Of a DNA stretch of 64,000 nt, positions 1-9,219 are shown one piece after another. The DNA comes from Marivita geojedonensis. Its GTDB lineage: Bacteria; Pseudomonadota; Alphaproteobacteria; Rhodobacterales; Rhodobacteraceae. The stretch spans positions 62,001 through 126,000 of the forward strand of contig NZ_JFKC01000004.1 in the NCBI RefSeq assembly GCF_002115805.1. Direction: 5' to 3'. The position numbers were made by a program, and so were the translations under genes. Every line of letters starts with the position of its first letter. Position 1 is the first letter of the stretch. The notes beneath the pieces were generated by a model. It saw only the letters and a program-made list of their open reading frames with translations. It was not told where the DNA came from and made no database searches.

Positions 1-638
1 TCTTCATTCATCACGGGGTCGTACCCAATACCCAGGCCGCGCGCTCACTTGGCGTGACGCATCGCTGGAGCGACATGCAGGCCTGTTTCGTGCCGGTCCT
101 TGACGCCTGGGGGCAAAGCAATCTGGACCGTGTCTTTGTCGCAGGCGATGGCGGCGGAATTGGAGGTGCCAAAGCCGCAGAACATGCCGGTCGTCTGTCT
201 GCGCTCCGGATTGCAGAGATCGCCGGGCGGCTGACCGAAGGAGAACGGGATCGAAAAGCTGCACCCTTCAGAGCCGCGCTTGCAAAGGAACGTGCTGCGC
301 GGCCGTTCCTCGATAGCGCCTATCCGCCCTATGCAGAGGCGCTGTCACCGTCAGACGCAACTATTGTCTGTCGGTGTGAGGAAGTCACCGCCGGCGATAT
401 CCGGGGTTACGCGAAACTGGGTTGCCTTGGTCCGAACCAGACCAAGGCGTTTGGTCGAGCCGGAATGGGCCCCTGTCAGGGCCGCTACTGCGGTCTGACG
501 GTGACTGCGCTGCTGGCAGAAGCCAACGCGCAGTCCCCTGATGCGACGGGCTATTATCGCATCAGGCCGCCGCTGAAGCCGGTCACGCTTGGAGAGCTTG
601 CCGCGATGGAGACATCAGAGGCGACTGCCGCCGAATAG
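1..638 (+). CDS. NAD(P)/FAD-dependent oxidoreductase with BFD-like [2Fe-2S] domain, C-terminal part
   Basis: The reading frame is open from base 3, so the start lies before the window; only about 211 C-terminal residues are visible. The visible part carries a flavoprotein segment with VAGDGGGIGGA, typical of the second FAD/NAD contact in HcnB/opine oxidase subunit A-like enzymes. It is followed by a bacterioferritin-associated-ferredoxin-like domain with the cysteine pattern CRC...CQGRYC, which should hold a [2Fe-2S] cluster. Proteins of this layout are the A subunits of amino-acid, opine or D-hydroxyproline dehydrogenases that pass electrons from a partner oxidase. The substrate cannot be told from this fragment. 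The family call is good; the specificity is unknown. Confidence 0.85.
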   Translation, partial: FIHHGVVPNTQAARSLGVTHRWSDMQACFVPVLDAWGQSNLDRVFVAGDGGGIGGAKAAEHAGRLSALRIAEIAGRLTEGERDRKAAPFRAALAKERAARPFLDSAYPPYAEALSPSDATIVCRCEEVTAGDIRGYAKLGCLGPNQTKAFGRAGMGPCQGRYCGLTVTALLAEANAQSPDATGYYRIRPPLKPVTLGELAAMETSEATAAE

Positions 639-776
639 GCCGGGGGCAGGCCGACCGTCTTCACGTTTGCGAGGATTTCAGACGCGGCTGTGTCACGCCG
701 CGGTCTTGACGTGCACACACGCCTTGCTGGTTGGTCCAGACTGCCGGACATGCACGTGTCATGTTAAAGAGGAATG

Positions 777-853
<77 letters not shown>

Positions 854-864
854 AGACCGCCGCG

Positions 865-893
865 TGAGTACGGGCGACGCCGCGTGGCGTCAA
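865..893 (-). promoter_or_regulatory. Promoter of tRNA-Met
   Basis: Reading the minus strand, a -35 element TTGACG (888-893) and a -10 element TACTCA (865-870) are separated by exactly 17 bp and end about 11 bp before the 5' end of the tRNA. This leaves a very short leader, as expected for a tRNA gene. Confidence 0.6.
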
Positions 894-1021
894 GGGCTAA
901 TCTTGCGTTTTTGGCGGTTCTCGGTCCGGTTTGCACGTGCAGTGTCACAACGCTTGCCCGAGGTCGCGGACGCATCGGCGCGTCCGCGAATTTCAGTCGG
1001 TTGAAAATCAGCCGATTGCGA

Positions 1022-2326
1022 TTATTTGACGATTTTTTCGTCCTTGACGAACATGTTTGCCCACGCCCGGTCGATCAGTTCCGGTGTCATCTTGTAGGGC
1101 CAGCCTTCGAAGTCACAGACCGCGATCATCTGGTCGATCAGGAAGACCGGCTGATAGTTCGCGTACACGTTCTTGATCGTCGGATACTTGGTTTTCAGAA
1201 GATGAATCAGCGACTTTTCACACAGCTGCATCTTCTTCTTTTTCGCCACCATCGAGAAGATCTTGAGGAAGTTCTGCTGATCCGGCCCGTCGATCTTGAT
1301 CTTGAAGAAGATCCGGCGCAGGGCGGCCTGGTCGAAGATTTCGTTCGGGTGGAAGTTGGTCGAGAAGATCACCAGAGTGTCGAACGGCACTTCGAATTTT
1401 TCGCCCGACTGAAGCGCAAGGATATCGCGCGATTCCTCGAGAGGGACAATCCAGCGGTTGACCAGTTTCTGCGGTGGTTCGGCCTGGCGGCCAAGGTCGT
1501 CCACGATGAAGATGCCGCCGGTGGACTTCAGCTGAAGCGGCGCCTGATAGGTGCGGGCGGTCGGGTTGTAGACCAGATCGAGCATGTCGAGTGACAGTTC
1601 ACCGCCCGTGATCACCGTTGGCCGTGCGCAGAGCACGTAACGCGTGTCGAACCGGTTGGTCAGACGCAGCCCGCTCGAGGCTGCCGCGCTTTCTGCCGCG
1701 CTGTGGACGATCGGGTCGTAAACCGTGATCACCTGACCAGCATATTCGATCGCATGCGGGATGTAGATCTTGTCTCCCATGGCGTCGCGGATACCGTTCG
1801 AGATCGATGATTTGCCGTTCCCCGGAGGCCCGTACATCAGGATCGACCGGCCCGCGCCGACGGCGGGGCCGAGGTTATCCAGAAGGTCAGGCGGAAGGAT
1901 CAGGTGGCCCATCGCATCTGTCAGCTGCTGGCGCGAGATGTGAATGTTGCGGATCGATTGGCGTTTGACCTGTTCGGCATAGATCAGAAGAGGTACGGGC
2001 ATCGCCCCGTAGTATTCGGACTGCGCCAACGCATCCAACGAACGGGCCTTGCCGGAATCCGTCAACTGGTACCCCATTTCCGAGCCGTTATTGGCGTTCA
2101 GTGTACCTGTCGCCTCAAGCAGAAGTTGTCCGCGCGCATAATCGATCAGTTCCTGCGCAATCGGTACGGGCAGGCAGATCGCCTTCGAGATCGCCGTTGC
2201 CGTCGAAACGTTCTTGCGGAACATGGTCTTGATCATGATGTCCCGCATCATGACCGGCTGAAGCGCCATATCTTCCATGCGCTTGGGCGGAGGAGGCGCC
2301 ATGACGGCGCTGCTTTGCATGTTCAT
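1022..2326 (-). CDS. AAA+ ATPase at the end of the Tad pilus locus
   Basis: This 434-residue protein has a Walker A GPPGNGKS (about 166-173) and a Walker B with IFIVDDLG (about 272-279), followed by STNF (sensor 1) and an ALRRIFFKI stretch like an arginine finger. About 150 N-terminal residues precede the ATPase core and contain no motif I recognise. It is not one of the standard Tad motor proteins (CpaE and CpaF are separate here), but it lies in the same direction 97 bp after cpaA and closes the locus, so a role in pilus assembly or its control is an inference from position. Upstream, GGGG lies about 8 bases before the start. There is no signal peptide, so it should be cytoplasmic. The ATPase call is firm; the function is unknown. 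Confidence 0.85.
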   Translation of the reverse strand: MNMQSSAVMAPPPPKRMEDMALQPVMMRDIMIKTMFRKNVSTATAISKAICLPVPIAQELIDYARGQLLLEATGTLNANNGSEMGYQLTDSGKARSLDALAQSEYYGAMPVPLLIYAEQVKRQSIRNIHISRQQLTDAMGHLILPPDLLDNLGPAVGAGRSILMYGPPGNGKSSISNGIRDAMGDKIYIPHAIEYAGQVITVYDPIVHSAAESAAASSGLRLTNRFDTRYVLCARPTVITGGELSLDMLDLVYNPTARTYQAPLQLKSTGGIFIVDDLGRQAEPPQKLVNRWIVPLEESRDILALQSGEKFEVPFDTLVIFSTNFHPNEIFDQAALRRIFFKIKIDGPDQQNFLKIFSMVAKKKKMQLCEKSLIHLLKTKYPTIKNVYANYQPVFLIDQMIAVCDFEGWPYKMTPELIDRAWANMFVKDEKIVK

Positions 2327-2423
2327 CGATAGCCCCGGATCGGTATTGCCTGACTCACTTTGGCGTACCGTCGCAGGCTAATGTGGCAACAGAAGGGCCA
2401 GCACTTGACCGCGTGTTGGCAGT

Positions 2424-2915
2424 TTACCGACCGAACCAAATCCCCAGCGCGAGGTATATCGCCAGGGTACCACCGAGGGCGAGACCCATCGGAAACTTGG
2501 CATTGGTCCAGCTTGCCCAATGCGGCGCGATTTTCCTGAGCCCGGTGTATTTGCCGATCCTGTGCGCGACAAAGGCCGCCAGCAGGTTTGCGGCGAAAAG
2601 GGCCACAAGGAAACGGACATCTCCGACATGGATGAAGGGAGCGGCGGCGGCGGCGAATTTGGCGTCGCCCGCCCCCATGACACCGCCGGCGTTCAGGGCA
2701 ATCCCTGCCACAAGAACCACGATCAGGTGGATGTAGCGCCACAGATAGACGTCAAACGGCAATGCCACCAAGCCAACAACCGCGAACACGAGAAACAAAA
2801 GAACAACCATCTGGTTCGGAATGCGCATGTCGCGCATGTCCGAAAAAGTCACATAGATGCAGATGGGAAGCACAAATGGCAGGAAAACCAGTGCCGAGAA
2901 CGCCGAGATATCCAT
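2424..2915 (-). CDS. cpaA: Prepilin peptidase CpaA/TadV (A24 family)
   Basis: This is a 163-residue inner-membrane aspartyl protease predicted to cleave the leader of the Flp pilin. It is strongly hydrophobic with several membrane segments. The two catalytic aspartates are in the SDMRDMRIPN loop (D26) and in the MGAGDAKF motif (GxGD, D84). The length is normal for the short Tad-type peptidases, which lack the N-terminal methylase domain of PilD. It starts 8 bp after the stop of the upstream TPR lipoprotein gene, so it is probably cotranscribed with the tad genes. Confidence 0.9.
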   Translation of the reverse strand: MDISAFSALVFLPFVLPICIYVTFSDMRDMRIPNQMVVLLFLVFAVVGLVALPFDVYLWRYIHLIVVLVAGIALNAGGVMGAGDAKFAAAAAPFIHVGDVRFLVALFAANLLAAFVAHRIGKYTGLRKIAPHWASWTNAKFPMGLALGGTLAIYLALGIWFGR

Positions 2916-2923
2916 GAGGACAC

Positions 2924-3784
2924 TCAGTTCACGACATTGGATTCAAGGGCCTTGAGGCTCCGTGCTGCGGCTTCGAAATGCTGCGGATGGGTGTCGATCG
3001 CTTCGCGCATCAGCCCCTGGCCGGTCACGACGTCTCCGCGTTTGACGGCGGCAAGGCCCATCGAATGAAGCAGTTCCGCGCGTTCGATCTGGGTCATCGG
3101 GACAACGGGAAGAACATAGTTTCCCTGTGCGCCACGGGCGAGAACGAGGTTGTTCTTGGCCGTGAACAGCGAGTTGTCGTTCTGGATGGCCTGTGTGAAC
3201 AGGCGCTCCGCACCGGCATAGTCGCCACGGGTCAACTTGGAGAACCCCCAGTTGTTCATGACCGAAGCCGGCGTTGTCGTCAGTCCGACCGCAGTTTCAT
3301 AGAAACTGTCCGCCTTGTCCCATTCCTTGTTGCTGTCAGCGATCATCGCTTCGAGCCGGTAGCGTTTGTAGGTTTCATGGGTCGGCGCAATGGCGTCGAG
3401 CACGGTTTCGGCGCGGTCCCATTCGTTGTTGCGGATCAGCGCATCGGCAAGTTCGACACGGTCGCTGTTGGTGGCTTCCTCGTGGTCGACCACGCGTGCC
3501 CAGGCAGCAACACCTTCGGTGTGCCGCTTGGCCCGGATCAGCGAAATCGCCAAGCCACGCAGCAGGTCAACCCGCTCTGGTTCGGCTTTGCTGGCGCGCT
3601 GGAAATAGGCGACGGCTTCATTGGGATCAGAGACCGTCAGCATCACTTCGTTCAGATTGGTCCCGTCGATGACGTTGACCCCCTGAAATTCGCGATCCAC
3701 AGCTTCGGTATCAATGCCTTTTTCGCACGCGGAAAGTGCGAAAGCCCCTGCAATACACAGGGTCACGATAAAGGGATGGCGCAT
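2924..3784 (-). CDS. TPR lipoprotein of the Tad locus (second of two)
   Basis: This 286-residue protein begins with a lipoprotein signal peptide whose lipobox LSAC ends at Cys20. The remainder is made of helical tetratricopeptide repeats, for example 'EAVAYFQRASKAEPERVDLLRGLA' in outline and later copies ending in NNWGFSKL and KNNLVLARG. TadD-type TPR lipoproteins in other bacteria help the secretin reach or assemble in the outer membrane. Here it lies directly after a second, shorter TPR lipoprotein gene and before cpaA, all in one direction. Which of the two is the true TadD orthologue is not clear. Confidence 0.8.
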   Translation of the reverse strand: MRHPFIVTLCIAGAFALSACEKGIDTEAVDREFQGVNVIDGTNLNEVMLTVSDPNEAVAYFQRASKAEPERVDLLRGLAISLIRAKRHTEGVAAWARVVDHEEATNSDRVELADALIRNNEWDRAETVLDAIAPTHETYKRYRLEAMIADSNKEWDKADSFYETAVGLTTTPASVMNNWGFSKLTRGDYAGAERLFTQAIQNDNSLFTAKNNLVLARGAQGNYVLPVVPMTQIERAELLHSMGLAAVKRGDVVTGQGLMREAIDTHPQHFEAAARSLKALESNVVN

Positions 3785-3812
3785 TTTTTGCGTCCTTTAC
3801 TGCTCTGCCTCT

Positions 3813-4373
3813 TTACTGCGCTGGGCGGATCAGAAAGTCACTGCTGCCGCGCCGCACAAGTTTGTATTCTTGTTCTATGTCGGCACCATACTGCGAATTT
3901 TCCAATTTTGCGAGTGCCAAGCGAAGATTATCGCGAATTGCAACACTTTCGCCATTGTCGAGCGCGAAGGCTCTGCGAAACACCTGTGCGGCCTCGGCGG
4001 TTTCGCCTCTCTCGATCAGGACGACACCCAGATTGTTCCACGCCTCGGGGCTGTCGGGATCGTCCTTCGTGGCGCGGCGCAACAGGTCTTCGGCCTGGTT
4101 GAGCCGGCCCAGGGCCAGATTGACCGACCCAAGGGCGCTGACGACTTCGGGCGTCAAACCCTGCTCTGCAGCCGCAAGACGGAAAGAGCTGAGCGCAAGT
4201 TCATACTCGCCCGCCGCCATAAGGCGGTGGCCCACGGTCAGTTGATCAACTGCGGCCCCCCTTGGATCGACACTTGGTGCAAAAACGGTGTCGCCAGATG
4301 CGGAAAAACCGCCCGGTCCACAGGCGGCCAATCCGAGTATCAGAATTCCGGGCCAGAACCGGCCTAGACTCAT
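3813..4373 (-). CDS. tadD: TPR lipoprotein TadD-like
   Basis: This 186-residue protein has a lipobox LAAC (Cys18) and about three TPR units, seen as ALSSFRLAAAEQG, AEDLLRRATKDDPDSPEAWNNLG and AQVFRRAFALDNG. It is the usual TadD pattern: an outer-membrane lipoprotein proposed to act as pilotin or assembly factor for the CpaC secretin. Its start overlaps the tadC stop by 4 bp (ATGA), which indicates translational coupling and the same operon. Confidence 0.8.
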   Translation of the reverse strand: MSLGRFWPGILILGLAACGPGGFSASGDTVFAPSVDPRGAAVDQLTVGHRLMAAGEYELALSSFRLAAAEQGLTPEVVSALGSVNLALGRLNQAEDLLRRATKDDPDSPEAWNNLGVVLIERGETAEAAQVFRRAFALDNGESVAIRDNLRLALAKLENSQYGADIEQEYKLVRRGSSDFLIRPAQ

Positions 4374-5353
4374 TGCCCCATCGTTCCTCCGATCTCACCG
4401 AGCTGCTGAATGCCGACGACCGAAGGACCCACAAGAATGATCAACAGCGGCGGCACCGTCAGCATCATTGTGGTCAATGTCATTTTGGTTGGCAACTTGT
4501 TTGCCTTTTCTTCGGCGCGCATCACGCGTTTGTCACGCATTTCAGCCGCATAGACGCGCAGCGCGTCCGAGATCGGGGTACCGAAACTCTGGCTCTGGTT
4601 GAGAACGGTCACAAAGGACATCACATCCTGAACACCGCAGCGTTCGCCCATGTCGTTGAGAACGGCGGACTTGTCCTTACCGGCTTTCATCTCGTAGCTG
4701 ACGAGTTCGAATTCATCGGCAAGGCTGGGGTAGGAGGCCCGCAGTTCCTTGCTGACGCGTACGATGGCCTGATCCATCGACTGACCTGCTTCGACACAGA
4801 CAAGCATCATGTCGAGGCTGTCAGGGAAACCGCTTTCGATTTCTTCCTGCCGCGTCTGCACGCGTTTGGTGATCCAGTATTTCGGGAACAGATAGCCCGC
4901 AGCGCCCGGTCCGAGCGTATAGAGCACGGTTTGCTGTGTTGTTGCCTGAGAGGGATCCATGATCAGCATGAAATACGCGACGCCAATGATGAGGCCGCCA
5001 ATCCCGAGCGCAAACTGGGCGAAATAGTAAAGCTGAACTGCGTCTTTCGTCCGATAGCCGGCCTGAAGAAGTTTCATCCGGACGTCGGACAATTCCTTCG
5101 CGTCCTGCGGCTCAAGGAACTGAGCGTATTTGTTCAGCTTCTCATTCTTCTTCTTGTCGCGAAGCACCGCGCGGGTTTCTTCGTCCAGCGATTTCCGACC
5201 GGAATTCGCATCAAGGCGATCCATCGGATTGGACCGGGACACGAAGAACATCGGGATCGCGAGGATCAGGAGAAGAACGCCGAGACCGGCGATGAGGATC
5301 ATCGGACCGGCAGGGCCAAGCAGATCGACGGCGAATTGGTTGAAAGCTTGCAT
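4370..5353 (-). CDS. tadC: Tad pilus inner-membrane platform protein TadC (T2SS F family)
   Basis: This 327-residue protein has N-terminal membrane segments, a cytoplasmic GspF/TadC domain (for example the ESGFPDSLDMMLVCVEAGQS region near the middle, then FGTPISDALRVYAAEMRDKR) and C-terminal membrane helices. TadB and TadC together form the membrane platform on which the CpaF ATPase acts. It lies 10 bp after tadB and overlaps the next gene by 4 bp. Confidence 0.92.
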   Translation of the reverse strand: MQAFNQFAVDLLGPAGPMILIAGLGVLLLILAIPMFFVSRSNPMDRLDANSGRKSLDEETRAVLRDKKKNEKLNKYAQFLEPQDAKELSDVRMKLLQAGYRTKDAVQLYYFAQFALGIGGLIIGVAYFMLIMDPSQATTQQTVLYTLGPGAAGYLFPKYWITKRVQTRQEEIESGFPDSLDMMLVCVEAGQSMDQAIVRVSKELRASYPSLADEFELVSYEMKAGKDKSAVLNDMGERCGVQDVMSFVTVLNQSQSFGTPISDALRVYAAEMRDKRVMRAEEKANKLPTKMTLTTMMLTVPPLLIILVGPSVVGIQQLGEIGGTMGQ

Positions 5354-5363
5354 GGTCCGGTCC

Positions 5364-6332
5364 TCAGACTTTGATGTTCACGAGCGCACGCATCACGAAG
5401 AGGTTCGCTGTCAGGAATGCAGCGACCACGAAGCACGCGGGGATGAACCACGGGTGGTCGAGAACTTCGTCGTAGTAATGCGGGTCGGTGATCTGAATGA
5501 CGATCAGAGCGCCGACAGGGAAACCCGACAGGAATTTGCCGGACCACTGGGCCTCGGCGGTGATCGCCTTGACCCTGCGGAACAGGCGGAAGCGGGCCCG
5601 GATAACCTTGGCCAGACCTTCGAGGATCTCGGCAAGGTTACCACCCGACTGCTGCTGGATGGACACGGCGACCGCGAGAAAGCGCAAGTCCTGCATATCG
5701 AGGCGTTCGGCCATGGCCTTGAGCGCTTCGCCGATGTCGCGGCCATAGCTGGCTTCATCTGCGATGATGCCGAACTCGGTCGCCAGCGGGTCCTTGATTT
5801 CCTTCGACACGATCGAGATCGCAGACGAAAACGGGTGACCCACCCGCAGCGAGCGCACCATCAGTTCAACGGCGTCAGGCAGTTGTTCCTCGATCATGCC
5901 AACACGCTTGTTGGCCTTACTGTTGACCCAGAAGAAAACGCCGCCGACACCCATGGCCAGACCCATGACGATCCGTACTGGAAGCTGCGCTTCGGTTCCG
6001 ATTGTCAGGCCGACAAACGCCACGAAACTGACAGCGATCATCACCATGATCAGCTGTTTCGGTGTAAAGGCGATGGCCGCTTTTTGTGCCCGGTCTGCGA
6101 GGATCGAGTAAAGCGGCAACCCGCGGGACGACATGTGCTGATCCATCTCCTTGCGGAGCTTGGCCAGCACTTCATCCCGCTTGGTGCCCTTGTCGAGCAT
6201 CTCGAGCCGGCGGTTTACCCGCTTGTTCAGGCTGATGGATTTGCCGAACGCGACAAGATACACGCCTTCAACAAGCACCAAGACAGCCACGAAGATGAGG
6301 CCGTAGACAATCGGTTCTGCGCTGAGTGTCAT
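5364..6332 (-). CDS. tadB: Tad pilus inner-membrane platform protein TadB (T2SS F family)
   Basis: This 322-residue protein has the T2SS F domain typical of TadB: EEQLPDAVELMVRSLRVGHP, then the SGGNLAEILEGLAKVIRARF segment, between N-terminal and C-terminal membrane helices. It is a partner of TadC in the inner-membrane assembly platform. It starts 2 bp after the stop of the CpaF ATPase gene. Confidence 0.92.
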   Translation of the reverse strand: MTLSAEPIVYGLIFVAVLVLVEGVYLVAFGKSISLNKRVNRRLEMLDKGTKRDEVLAKLRKEMDQHMSSRGLPLYSILADRAQKAAIAFTPKQLIMVMIAVSFVAFVGLTIGTEAQLPVRIVMGLAMGVGGVFFWVNSKANKRVGMIEEQLPDAVELMVRSLRVGHPFSSAISIVSKEIKDPLATEFGIIADEASYGRDIGEALKAMAERLDMQDLRFLAVAVSIQQQSGGNLAEILEGLAKVIRARFRLFRRVKAITAEAQWSGKFLSGFPVGALIVIQITDPHYYDEVLDHPWFIPACFVVAAFLTANLFVMRALVNIKV

Positions 6333-6334
6333 AA

Positions 6335-7774
6335 TCAGTAGTTTCCGTTGAAGGGTTCATAGATCGACGGCGGCAGGTCATAGCCCCACATCTTGAAGCG
6401 CTCGGAATAGTTCGAACGCACGCCGGTCGCGGTGAAGTGGCCGATAATCTTGTTCTCCGGAGTCAGACCGACGCGCTGGAAGCGGAAGATTTCCTGCATG
6501 GAAATCACTTCGCCCTCCATCCCGGTGATCTCGGTGATCGAGGTCATGCGGCGCGAGCCGTCCTGAAGACGCGAGGCCTGCACGATCAGGTTCACAGCCG
6601 AAGAGATCTGAGACCGCATCGCCTTGAGCGGCATTTCGATCCCGGCCATGGCGATCATGTTTTCCAGACGGCTTACGCCGTCTCGGGCGCTGTTGGCGTG
6701 GATTGTGGTCATCGAGCCGTCGTGGCCTGTGTTCATGGCCTGCAACATGTCGATCACTTCCTCGCCGCGCGTTTCGCCGACGATGATACGGTCGGGGCGC
6801 ATACGCAGCGCGTTCTTGAGACAGTCGCGCGGGGTCACGGCACCTTTGCCTTCGACGTTTGGTGGACGGCTTTCCATCCGGCCCACATGGGTCTGCTGGA
6901 GCTGAAGTTCCGCCGTATCCTCGATTGTCAGGATGCGTTCGCTGTCATCGATGAAGGACGATAGCGCGTTGAGCGTGGTCGTCTTACCGGAACCTGTACC
7001 GCCCGACACGATCACGTTCAGACGCGTCGCAACCGCCGCCTGCAAATAGACGGCCATTTCCTCGGTAAAGGCGCCGAAATTCACCAGATCGTCGATGCTC
7101 AGCTTGTCGGTCTTGAACTTACGGATGGAGACCAGCGATCCGTCAACCGCAATCGGCGGAACCATCGCGTTGAAACGCGACCCGTCCTGCAAGCGGGCGT
7201 CCACATAGGGGTTCGATTCATCGACACGGCGGCCCACGGCGGACACGATCTTGTCGATGATCCGCATCAGGTGCTTTTCGTCTTTGAAGGTCACGTCGCT
7301 GAGCTGCAGCTTACCGCCGCGTTCAACGAAGATCTGATGCGGGCCGTTGACCAGAATATCGCTGACGGTTTCGTCTTTCAGCAGCGTTTCAAGGGGACCA
7401 AGCCCCTTGACCTCATCGTAGAGTTCCTGGTTCAGAGACAACCGCTCTTCGCGGTTCAGAACCATGCCTTTTTCCTGAAGGCTCTCCGTGGTGATTGCGC
7501 TGATTTCTTCCTTCAGCTCGGATTCCGTCGCCTGATCCAGAGCCGCGAGGTTGAGGTTGTCCAGAAGTGCGCGGTGCAGCTCGAGCTTGATCTCGCTCAG
7601 GCGCTCTTTGCGCTTCTTGTCTCGATCGGCGGATTCAGCAACGGCCGCCTTCTTGGGCAGAACTTTCCGCATCACCTTTGACGGTGAGGGCGTATTCGCC
7701 GCCTCTGCCTTGGGGGCTGGGGCGGCGTTCGCGGCAACGGCGGCTGCAGACGGCTTTTTGTAGCGCGAAAACAT
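6335..7774 (-). CDS. cpaF: Tad pilus assembly ATPase CpaF/TadA
   Basis: This 479-residue secretion ATPase of the VirB11/GspE superfamily powers Flp pilus extension and, in some bacteria, retraction. Walker A is GGTGSGKT (258-265), followed by the Asp box around [12 protein letters not shown] and Walker B near the [11 protein letters not shown] segment; a His-containing [13 protein letters not shown] motif follows. The first 50 residues are rich in alanine, proline and lysine and look disordered, as is common in CpaF. The gene sits between cpaE and tadB with gaps of 11 and 2 bp. Confidence 0.95.
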   Translation of the reverse strand: MFSRYKKPSAAAVAANAAPAPKAEAANTPSPSKVMRKVLPKKAAVAESADRDKKRKERLSEIKLELHRALLDNLNLAALDQATESELKEEISAITTESLQEKGMVLNREERLSLNQELYDEVKGLGPLETLLKDETVSDILVNGPHQIFVERGGKLQLSDVTFKDEKHLMRIIDKIVSAVGRRVDESNPYVDARLQDGSRFNAMVPPIAVDGSLVSIRKFKTDKLSIDDLVNFGAFTEEMAVYLQAAVATRLNVIVSGGTGSGKTTTLNALSSFIDDSERILTIEDTAELQLQQTHVGRMESRPPNVEGKGAVTPRDCLKNALRMRPDRIIVGETRGEEVIDMLQAMNTGHDGSMTTIHANSARDGVSRLENMIAMAGIEMPLKAMRSQISSAVNLIVQASRLQDGSRRMTSITEITGMEGEVISMQEIFRFQRVGLTPENKIIGHFTATGVRSNYSERFKMWGYDLPPSIYEPFNGNY

Positions 7775-7785
7775 ATCCTGACTCC

Positions 7786-9051
7786 TTAGGCAGCTTCTGC
7801 GTCGGAGCGACCGACTTCATAGAGCGACTGGGCGAGCTTCGCGATTTCCTTGCGCAGCGGGTTTTTGGGTTGCTGCAGGGCAAGCGGTTGACCGTGATCA
7901 CCCGATTCCGCAACTGCCCTGCCGCCGTCCGGCATGTGCAGATCGACCGAGATATCGAGGCTTTCCTGCATCCGCTTGAGGCGGCTCTTGCCCTGAAGGT
8001 CGGTGAATTTCGGGGCCCGGTTCAGAACAAAGCGGATCTTGTCGAACGGCAGATCTTCAGACTGCAGCGCGCGCTTGAGCCGGAAGGTGTTCTGCGCCGA
8101 GCGCATGTCGAGTTCGATGATCCCGAAATAGACCTGCGCTGCGTACAGCACAGTTTCCGACCATTGTACGAGGCTCGGCGGCATGTCGACCACGACAAAG
8201 TCGAAATGCTGTGCGGCGGTGTCCAAAAGGGTCTGAATTTCGGTTTGTCCGACAATGTCGAGCGGTGGAAGATCGGCGGGCGAGGTGAACACCTGCAGCC
8301 GGTCTTCGAAGGTCACAAGCGCCTGCCCGAAGCTGTCCTCGTCCATGGATTCAATATCCGTCAGCAGCTCGAGCACTGCTTCACGGCGTGGCACATCCAG
8401 ATAGGTCGAGACCGCCCCGAATTGCAGGCCGAGGTCGATGATGCAGACACGCGGCGGCTTGTCCTTGGTCACCGTGGCCAGTTCCCAGGCGAGATTGGTC
8501 GCAAATGTGCTGGCGCCGCAGCCGCCGGCCATTCCCTGAACGGCAATGATCACGCCGTCCCCGTCGTTTGACAGTTTGACACCGTTTTCGTCAGTACGGG
8601 TGCTGACCTGGGGTGCAGGCACGCTGCGCATGCGTTCGACTGCAGCCGCCAATTCGCCTTCGGGCAAGGGGTAGGGGACAAACTCATCCGCGCCCTGGCG
8701 CAGAAGATGATGCAACGCTGAGGGCGTCACATCATGTGCGATCAGAACGACCTTGATCTTGCGTGCCTTGGCCGCTGCGATGATCGAGGACAGGTGATCG
8801 ACATTGGCCTCGTCGTCTTCGTCAATGGCCAGTGCGACAAATTCCAAATGCTCTCCATCCTCCTGCGAGAAGAAATGCGTGGCTTCGTCAAAGCCAAGAT
8901 CGCCCCACGCCTCTCCAAGGATGGCTTCCATGTCTTCGATCAGAAGGTCGAATTCCTGAACATCCCGGCTGATTGTGCACGCGACAAGCGGTGCGGGTTC
9001 CGGGGTGCTTGGAAGGATACTCGTCATTTGCCTCGTTTCCTCTAACTTCAT
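7786..9051 (-). CDS. cpaE: Pilus localisation ATPase CpaE/TadZ
   Basis: This 421-residue protein has an N-terminal receiver-like domain without an obvious phosphorylation pocket and a C-terminal MinD/ParA-type ATPase domain. The P-loop reads GMAGGCGASTFATNL and so lacks the lysine of the deviant Walker A motif (KGGxGKT), a feature known in several TadZ proteins. CpaE/TadZ marks the cell pole and recruits the pilus machinery. An alternative start lies eight codons inside (9027), preceded by GAGG; the true start is unsure. It begins a run of closely spaced genes (cpaE-cpaF-tadB-tadC...) and is separated from the upstream ompA-like gene by 168 bp holding a hairpin. Confidence 0.9.
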   Translation of the reverse strand: MKLEETRQMTSILPSTPEPAPLVACTISRDVQEFDLLIEDMEAILGEAWGDLGFDEATHFFSQEDGEHLEFVALAIDEDDEANVDHLSSIIAAAKARKIKVVLIAHDVTPSALHHLLRQGADEFVPYPLPEGELAAAVERMRSVPAPQVSTRTDENGVKLSNDGDGVIIAVQGMAGGCGASTFATNLAWELATVTKDKPPRVCIIDLGLQFGAVSTYLDVPRREAVLELLTDIESMDEDSFGQALVTFEDRLQVFTSPADLPPLDIVGQTEIQTLLDTAAQHFDFVVVDMPPSLVQWSETVLYAAQVYFGIIELDMRSAQNTFRLKRALQSEDLPFDKIRFVLNRAPKFTDLQGKSRLKRMQESLDISVDLHMPDGGRAVAESGDHGQPLALQQPKNPLRKEIAKLAQSLYEVGRSDAEAA

Positions 9052-9195
9052 GACGCCTGTGCGCGACTGTCTGAGCGCACCCCAGGCGTCGATCCCGACT
9101 CGTCGGGAAAGACTGCTACAGTCCGAAGTTCGGTGGAAAACTTGGCAACATTGGGGCCGAATTACCGAAATTGTACGGTATTTCAGGCCGATGGC

Positions 9196-9215
9196 ATGGC
9201 CCCTTTCGGGGCCAT
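9196..9215 (-). terminator. Hairpin with GAAA tetraloop after the OmpA-like gene
   Basis: An 8-bp perfect stem ATGGCCCC/GGGGCCAT closes a GAAA loop on the minus strand, 5 bp past the stop of the OmpA-like gene. There is no T tract, so it may act as a processing or partial termination site between the cpaB-cpaC-ompA and cpaE-cpaF parts of the locus. Confidence 0.5.
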
Positions 9216-9219
9216 CGCC

